9,383 nucleotides of DNA from contig CAZJOA010000111.1 of the NCBI GenBank assembly GCA_964547515.1, positions 1-9,383 on the forward strand. Reading direction: 5' to 3'. Shown here in pieces: positions 5,551 to 9,383 of the stretch (the stretch's first letter is position 1; the number at the start of each line of letters is the position of its first letter). The stretch is from UBA11524 sp964547515. Lineage in GTDB: Bacteria > Bacillota > Clostridia > Christensenellales > Aristaeellaceae. The notes below the pieces were generated by a model. The model saw only the letters and a program-made list of their open reading frames with translations. It was not told the DNA's origin and did no database searches. The position numbers and the translations under genes are program-made.

Positions 5551-6785
5551 GCTGCACCTCCGCCCTGCCCGTGATCCGTCAGGCGGGCATCCTCGTCCAC
5601 ACCGTCCTCATTGAGGGAAGCCACGCCCTGCAAGAGTCCCACCAGACACAGGCTCGACACCAGGGACGTGCCGCCATAGGACACAAAGGGCATGGTCACG
5701 CCCGTCAGCGGGATGAGCTTGAGCACCCCGCCGATGATGACGAAGGTCTGCAAGCCCAGCAGCAGCGTGATGCCCATCGCCAGGAGCGCATGGAACGAGC
5801 GCCGCGCCGACATGGCGATCATCGCGCCGCGCCAGAGGATGGCCACATAGATCAGCAGCACACAGCAGCCGAAGATCAGCCCGAACTGCTCACAGATGAC
5901 GGCGAATATGAAATCCGTATGGTACACCGGGATGGTGGTGGGCGAACCCAGCCCCAGTCCCACGCCGAAGAGTCCGCCGGACGCAATGGCCATCAGCCCG
6001 TGGATGATCTGATACCCTGCGTTGTCGTAATCCGACCAGGGATTGAGCCAGATCGCCACGCGCCGTTTGACATGGGCGAACATGCGGTAGCCCATCACCG
6101 CCGCGCCCGCGCCGCCCGCCAGGCCGATGCCCGTCAGGAGCAGATTGCCCGTGGACGCATAGAAGAGCAGCAGCGCCGTGAAGAAGTAGAGCAGCGCCGT
6201 GCCCAGATCCTTCTGGAGCATGAGGATGCCCAGGCATCCCACCGAGAAGGTCAGCCAGGGCAGCATCCGCCGATCCGCCATGAACCGCGCCAGCACGATC
6301 ACCAGGGTCAGCTTGACGATCTCGCTGGGCTGGACGGAGATGCTCCCGGCGTAGAACCAGTTCCGTGCGCCATTGGTCTCCCGGCCGATGACCAGCGGCA
6401 GCGCCAGAAGCGCCAGCGAACACAGCATCATCGGCCACACCAGCATGCGGAAGGAGTGGATCAGCCGGATGATGTAGATGCACACCAGCATCGCCATCAG
6501 CCCGATGAAGTAGTACCGCGCCTGCGCATAGGCATAGGCGGGGTTGGTGTCATAGAGCACGAGCACGCCCAGGGCGCAGAGGAAATTGGTCAGCGAAAGC
6601 AGCAGCTTGTCCGACGGGAACAGCCGCGGCAGCAGACCCGTCGTCACCACGTTCAGCATGGGCACGGCCACGGCCAGCGCCAGCCCCTGCCACTTGAAGT
6701 CCCGCAGGAAAAGCAGCAGAAACGCGCTGAAATAGAACACCGTCACCGCGCGGGACAGGCGTTTCCCGGGGTCATTGCGGCGCAT
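5547..6785 (-). CDS. SEDS-family peptidoglycan glycosyltransferase (FtsW/RodA/SpoVE)
   Basis: SEDS proteins polymerise lipid II into glycan strands in the cytoplasmic membrane, together with a class B PBP. This 412-residue protein is very hydrophobic, consistent with about ten membrane spans. Family signatures appear in order: NGARNWFYAGSISVQPSEIVK at about 138-158 (with ARNW and QPSE), QKDLGTA 191-197 with the conserved Asp193, NPWSDYDNAGYQ 248-259, HTDFIFAVICEQFG 289-302 and FVSYGGTS 367-374. The tail (392-412) is short, acidic and glycine-rich. I chose ATG 6785 because GGGAGG lies eight bases upstream; the GTG at 6794 would overlap that site. It overlaps the FHA gene by 14 bases and the PBP by 4. 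FtsW, RodA and SpoVE cannot be told apart from the sequence alone; the FHA-SEDS-PBP order resembles the rodA-pbpA arrangement known in actinobacteria and clostridia. Confidence 0.93.
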   Translation of the reverse strand: MRRNDPGKRLSRAVTVFYFSAFLLLFLRDFKWQGLALAVAVPMLNVVTTGLLPRLFPSDKLLLSLTNFLCALGVLVLYDTNPAYAYAQARYYFIGLMAMLVCIYIIRLIHSFRMLVWPMMLCSLALLALPLVIGRETNGARNWFYAGSISVQPSEIVKLTLVIVLARFMADRRMLPWLTFSVGCLGILMLQKDLGTALLYFFTALLLFYASTGNLLLTGIGLAGGAGAAVMGYRMFAHVKRRVAIWLNPWSDYDNAGYQIIHGLMAIASGGLFGVGLGLGSPTTIPVYHTDFIFAVICEQFGLIFGCCVLLIYVAILWRGAMIAMSARRSFHALLAMGITLLLGLQTFVIIGGVLKLIPLTGVTMPFVSYGGTSLVSSLCLVGLLQGVASLNEDGVDEDARLTDHGQGGGAA

Positions 6786-7548
6786 GGCGATCACCTCCCG
6801 GCCAGTGCGATTCGGGCGGATAGGGCGGATACGGCTGATTCGGCTGATTCACAGGCTGATTGGGCGGATAGGGCGGATTCGTCCAGCCTGATTCGGGTGA
6901 ATACGGCTGATTCACGGGCGGATTCGGCGAATACGGCTGATTCATCCAGCGCGGATCAGGCGGATACCCCTGTCCCGGTGCGCCATAGGGCACATCAGCC
7001 GTCTCGGGCGACCAGTCCTCCTGCTGCGGGACGGCATAGGGCGCGACCACCGGCACGGACGGGACATCCAATCCGGCGAACACCCCCAGGCGCAGCACCG
7101 CCTGACCCACCGTCAGCAGCGAGCCATGGAGCATGGGGTGCTCCCGGCTGTCGCGGGCATTGGCGACGGGGAAGCCGTCCACCATGACCGTGCATCCCCG
7201 GCGGGGGCAGACGAGCAATCCCCTGCCGCTGACGAACGTGAAATCCAGATGGGTATTGGCCACATCGTCCACGGGGACGACCACATCGCAGGTACGCAAA
7301 AAGCCCAGCGTGCCCTCATAGGGGACGGGGAGCGTCACGCCGTCGGACAGCTCCCTGCTGCCGGCCTCGACCGTCAGGATACCGATCGTGCCCGCATCCG
7401 GGAGGTTCTTCAGGCGGAGGTGCTTCCGGCGATGATCCTTCGCCAGCCAAATCAGCGACCGGCACACGATCAACGCCCCGAAAAGGGTGAAAAAGTACCG
7501 CATCGCCAGCGCGAGCACCTCATAGAGCTTTGCATCCAGGCCGATCAC
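6772..7548 (-). CDS. Membrane-anchored FHA-domain protein with Pro/Asn/Tyr-rich tail
   Basis: FHA domains bind phosphothreonine peptides, often made by Ser/Thr kinases that control cell-wall enzymes. A membrane segment (about 12-36) precedes a basic stretch (38-48) and an FHA-like region at about 77-157, with Arg85, His100, VMVDGFPV (121-128) and LHGSLLTVGQAVLRLG (140-155). The usual Ser of the SxxH motif is Ala97, so the phosphopeptide site may be altered. The last 75 residues are low complexity, with repeated NQPYSP/PPYPP units, probably disordered. With the membrane segment first, FHA and tail should both be cytoplasmic. The GTG start at 7548 has only a run of Gs before it and abuts the assembly gap; GTG at 7518 or ATG at 7503 are alternatives. 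It overlaps the SEDS gene by 14 bases and is the first gene of the operon, so it probably regulates or scaffolds that SEDS/PBP pair. Confidence 0.75.
   Translation of the reverse strand: MIGLDAKLYEVLALAMRYFFTLFGALIVCRSLIWLAKDHRRKHLRLKNLPDAGTIGILTVEAGSRELSDGVTLPVPYEGTLGFLRTCDVVVPVDDVANTHLDFTFVSGRGLLVCPRRGCTVMVDGFPVANARDSREHPMLHGSLLTVGQAVLRLGVFAGLDVPSVPVVAPYAVPQQEDWSPETADVPYGAPGQGYPPDPRWMNQPYSPNPPVNQPYSPESGWTNPPYPPNQPVNQPNQPYPPYPPESHWPGGDRHAPQ
6808..6965 (-). repeat. In-frame DNA repeats coding the FHA protein tail
   Basis: The plus strand repeats units such as CGGCTGATTC and GGGCGGATA in varying order. On the coding strand these give N-Q-P-Y-S-P, N-P-P-Y-P-P and N-Q-P-V motifs. Such imperfect repeats tend to vary in number between strains by slippage. 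All copies here stay in frame. Confidence 0.75.
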
Positions 7549-7709
7549 CCCCCCNNNNNNNNNNNNNNNNNNNNNNNNNNNNNNNNNNNNNNNNNNNNNN
7601 NNNNNNNNNNNNNNNNNNNNNNNNNNNNNNNNNNNNNNNNNNNNNNNNNNNNNNGCATCGCCAGCGCGAGCACCTCATAGAGCTTTGCATCCAGGCCGAT
7701 CACCCCCCC
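7500..7709. repeat. Identical 55-base ends on both sides of the N gap
   Basis: Bases 7500-7554 and 7655-7709 are identical, including the terminal run of seven Cs. They are the last 55 bases before the gap and the first 55 after it. This is the pattern left when two contigs overlapping by an assembler word length are joined with Ns, so it is most likely an artefact and not a genomic duplication. Confidence 0.85.
7555..7654. other. Assembly gap, 100 Ns
   Basis: A run of exactly 100 Ns, a conventional placeholder length. Given the identical flanks, the real gap is probably negative: base 7554 likely joins directly to base 7710. If so, the FHA gene's upstream region is the AT-rich island at 7710-8003. 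Confidence 0.95.
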
Positions 7710-8003
7710 GAAATTGAATGAGGAATTTGGAATGAGGAATTATGAATTTGGTTGCTGTGCCCTTGCGAGGCTTCGAATCTGGAATTAGGAATGAGGAATG
7801 AGGAATTAGGAATTGAGTTACTGCGCGCCGTGGTTCAGCGTCGGCACAACAAACTAAATTCATAATTCCTCATTCATCATTCATCATTTTGGATTGCTGC
7901 GCCGTGGTTCAGCGTCGGCACAACAAACTAAATTCATAATTCCTCATTCATCATTTATCTACAGATACAGCCTTTTCGTCGCGCGAAAACGGGTCACAGA
8001 CGC
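7710..8003. repeat. AT-rich intergenic island with facing arrays of GAATNNN heptads
   Basis: There is no gene here. Four arrays have a strict 7-base period. Two read GAATNNN on the plus strand: 7716-7750 (five units) and 7780-7814 (five units). Two read it on the minus strand: 7855-7882 (four units, with a degenerate fifth to 7889) and 7929-7949 (three units, with a degenerate fourth to 7956). GC-rich spacers separate them. Because the arrays face each other, AATGAGGAATTATGAATTT at 7731-7749 has exact reverse complements at 7856-7874 and 7930-7948. The stretch differs sharply in base composition from all the genes around it. It must contain the FHA operon promoter and the 3' end of the M16 transcript, but I see no convincing promoter or T-tailed terminator. 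Confidence 0.8.
7825..7955. repeat. Tandem 57-base direct repeat, 74-base period
   Basis: Bases 7825-7881 and 7899-7955 are identical. Each copy has a GC-rich part (from GCGCCGTGG to GTCGGCACAAC) followed by a minus-oriented heptad array. The 17 bases between them complete a 74-base unit. This is a recent tandem duplication inside the AT-rich island. Confidence 0.88.
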
Positions 8004-9293
8004 TTAGAGCATGCTGCGGAGTTCGGCGAAGAGGGCATCCATGTCCTCGGTGACGGCGGCGGGGTCACGTTCGACGCTGATGCACAGGTTCTCCGGGCGG
8101 AAGATGGTCTGGGCTGCGTCCAGCAGCTCCTCGGCGGACAGGTCGTTGAGCTGGGAGGCCTGTGCGTCTAGGTCGGCACGGGAGGGATCGCCCGCGACCC
8201 ATGCCCATCCGGCCAGGTCGTTCATCTCGCTGACGTCATCCTGTGCCAATGCGCTGCCCACGGTGAAGCGGCTGCGCACCTGATTCAGGCGGATCGGCCG
8301 GACATACATGCTCAGGCGGTGCAGGTACATGAAGACCTTGCGCAGGCTCTCGGCGAGCTTCTCCTGGCGCACGTCATACCGGATAACCAGCCGGTGGAAC
8401 GCGCCGATCTCCTGAATGTAGCTCTCGATCTCGGCGACGAGGGCTTCCTCCTCCCGCAGGGTCTGGAAAAGCAGGGAATCATCATTCCCGGCGGTGATGG
8501 CATCCACGATGCGCGCCGCCAGCGGGAAGACGTTCTCCTCGTCGATGTCGAAGGCGATGTGCACCTGCGCCTGGGCATCGGGGGACTCGCTGTCCAGCAC
8601 CATGTCGCTCTGGGCATCGCGCATGCAGAAGCCCAGGGGGATGTGCTGCTCAAAGGGCGGCTCGCTGGTGTAGTTGGGCAGGGCGGAGAAGGCCTCGATG
8701 GCGGCACGCTCCATGCCGGTGGAGAAGTTGCCGGAGATGACCAGGCATGCATTCTGGGGCTGGAAGACGAGGCGCTGCCAGTTCCAGATGGTATCGGGGT
8801 CAAGCTCGGCGATGGCCTGCGCCGTACCCATGCGCGGGAACACCCCGGCGGGGGTCTCACGCCAGACGCGATCCACCGCCTCGTCGAAGTCCTCCTCCGC
8901 CTGTTCGATCTGCCGCAGGACGATCTGCTTCTCCCGGTCGATCTCCTCCGGCGTCCACGGCGTCTGCGAGAAGAATCGGCAGAACAGCTCCAGCATGCCG
9001 TCGAAGAAGCGCGGCAGGCTCGTCAGCCGGAAGACGATGGCCTCCGCGGTGGTCATGCCGTCCAGATCAGCGCCGAAACGGTTCAGCAGCCGCTGAAGCC
9101 CATCGTGGTTCAGTCCGCCCAGGCCACGGAAGCACAGGTGCTCCAGCAGGTGGCTCACGCCCTGGGTCTCCTCGGTCTCATAGAGGGTGCCGCCCTTGAA
9201 GTACAGCCCCATGGCCAGCCCGCGCAGATAGGGCTGGTGCCAGCAGAGGATGGTCATGCCATTAGGCAGGCGGTGTTCACGGATGGCGGACAT
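8004..9293 (-). CDS. M16-family (pitrilysin/MPP-like) zinc peptidase
   Basis: M16 peptidases cleave oligopeptides or targeting peptides in a two-domain chamber. This 429-residue protein has the normal length of single-unit bacterial members (YmxG/YmfF/YmfH type). It starts with REHRLPNGMTILC, typical of the family, and has no signal peptide, so it is probably cytoplasmic. The inverted zinc motif is HLLEH (48-52), with His48 and His52 as ligands and Glu51 as catalytic base. By spacing and by alignment from memory to known members, the third ligand (normally Glu in LEEI or LRES) falls on Gln128 (codon at 8910-8912); Glu130 is two residues away. The C-terminal inactive domain covers about 220-429. 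GGGAG lies about ten bases upstream of the ATG, and a promoter is at 9336-9364. No partner M16 gene lies downstream. Family call firm; catalytic competence uncertain. Confidence 0.9.
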   Translation of the reverse strand: MSAIREHRLPNGMTILCWHQPYLRGLAMGLYFKGGTLYETEETQGVSHLLEHLCFRGLGGLNHDGLQRLLNRFGADLDGMTTAEAIVFRLTSLPRFFDGMLELFCRFFSQTPWTPEEIDREKQIVLRQIEQAEEDFDEAVDRVWRETPAGVFPRMGTAQAIAELDPDTIWNWQRLVFQPQNACLVISGNFSTGMERAAIEAFSALPNYTSEPPFEQHIPLGFCMRDAQSDMVLDSESPDAQAQVHIAFDIDEENVFPLAARIVDAITAGNDDSLLFQTLREEEALVAEIESYIQEIGAFHRLVIRYDVRQEKLAESLRKVFMYLHRLSMYVRPIRLNQVRSRFTVGSALAQDDVSEMNDLAGWAWVAGDPSRADLDAQASQLNDLSAEELLDAAQTIFRPENLCISVERDPAAVTEDMDALFAELRSML

Positions 9294-9335
9294 ATCGGAT
9301 CAGCTCCCAACGTATTTTGCATTTGCACTGTTCCT

Positions 9336-9364
9336 ATTATACCGTAAAACGCGATGGAACGCAA
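9336..9364 (-). promoter_or_regulatory. Promoter of the M16 peptidase gene
   Basis: On the minus strand a perfect TATAAT (9341-9336) lies 17 bases after TTGCGT (9364-9359). Transcription would start near 9329, giving a leader of about 36 bases. The -35 is weak. The gene therefore appears to be transcribed independently of whatever lies to the right. Confidence 0.65.
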
Positions 9365-9383
9365 GCCCCGACGAAGGAGCAGA

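Noticed and set aside
4276..5574. Plus-strand open frame of 432 codons opposite the PBP gene
   Set aside because: Antisense to a gene with all three transpeptidase motifs; composition is typical of a shadow frame and no ribosome binding site supports it.
5571..7187. Plus-strand open frame of 538 codons opposite the SEDS and FHA genes
   Set aside because: It is antisense to two well-supported genes. The protein is rich in His, Gln, Arg and Ala with no domain, and includes the reverse of the low-complexity tail. Long antisense frames are usual in GC-rich genes.
7126..7680. Open frames running through the Ns
   Set aside because: They are open only because Ns contain no stop codons.
7675..7863. 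Small minus-strand frame in the AT-rich island
   Set aside because: It is a translation of the heptad repeats (PHSSFLIP-like units) and the duplicated gap edge, with no start signal.
7710..7956. CRISPR array
   Set aside because: The repeats are 7 bases long, in both orientations, without unique spacers of even length, and no cas gene is nearby.
7973..7989. Possible terminator TTTTCG/CGAAAA after the M16 gene
   Set aside because: The stem is only six pairs, mostly A-T, and no T-tract follows on the minus strand.
8319..9347. Plus-strand open frame of 342 codons opposite the M16 peptidase
   Set aside because: Shadow of a gene with a clear zinc motif; no recognisable domain.

Overview
This is a chromosomal housekeeping window from a GC-rich bacterium, probably a spore-forming Firmicute of the Clostridia type. 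Support comes from a CotF-like spore coat protein, strong GGAGG-type ribosome binding sites, sigma-A-like promoters with 17-base spacers, and an FHA / SEDS (FtsW/RodA/SpoVE) / penicillin-binding protein operon. Family-level placement is not possible from the sequence. A run of exactly 100 Ns (7555-7654) shows that this is a draft or metagenome assembly.

Layout. 1-340: no convincing gene, a long-loop inverted repeat, then a promoter (275-303). 341-1487 (+): biotin-protein ligase (birA) overlapping holo-ACP synthase (acpS), two enzymes that attach prosthetic groups to the carrier proteins of fatty acid synthesis. 1539-1985 (-): CotF-like ferritin-fold coat protein, converging on acpS across a shared hairpin. 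2092-2954 (+): a consensus promoter drives eight tRNA genes in the order Arg(TCT), His(GTG), Gln(TTG), Lys(TTT), Leu(TAG), Gly(GCC), Gly(TCC), Gly(GCC), closed by a rho-independent terminator. 2987-4071 (+): a membrane-anchored protein of unknown function overlapping a small metallo-beta-lactamase-fold hydrolase. A bidirectional terminator (4077-4115) separates it from the opposing operon.

4114-7548 (-): three overlapping genes read from the right: an FHA-domain membrane protein, a SEDS glycosyltransferase and a class B PBP transpeptidase. The last two form the usual polymerase/crosslinker pair of septal, elongation or spore peptidoglycan synthesis, with the FHA protein as a probable regulator or scaffold. 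7549-8003: the assembly gap, flanked by identical 55-base ends, then an AT-rich intergenic island made of facing arrays of a GAATNNN heptad. 8004-9293 (-): an M16-family peptidase with its own promoter at 9336-9364.

Most of the window is ordinary. I do not see a clear new defence, mobile or biosynthetic system. The signals most worth checking are: all three glycine tRNAs carry C instead of T at position 55 of the T-loop; the tRNA-His acceptor stem does not pair properly; the heptad-repeat island; the M16 peptidase appears to have Gln at its third zinc ligand; and the N gap looks like an unrecognised contig overlap.
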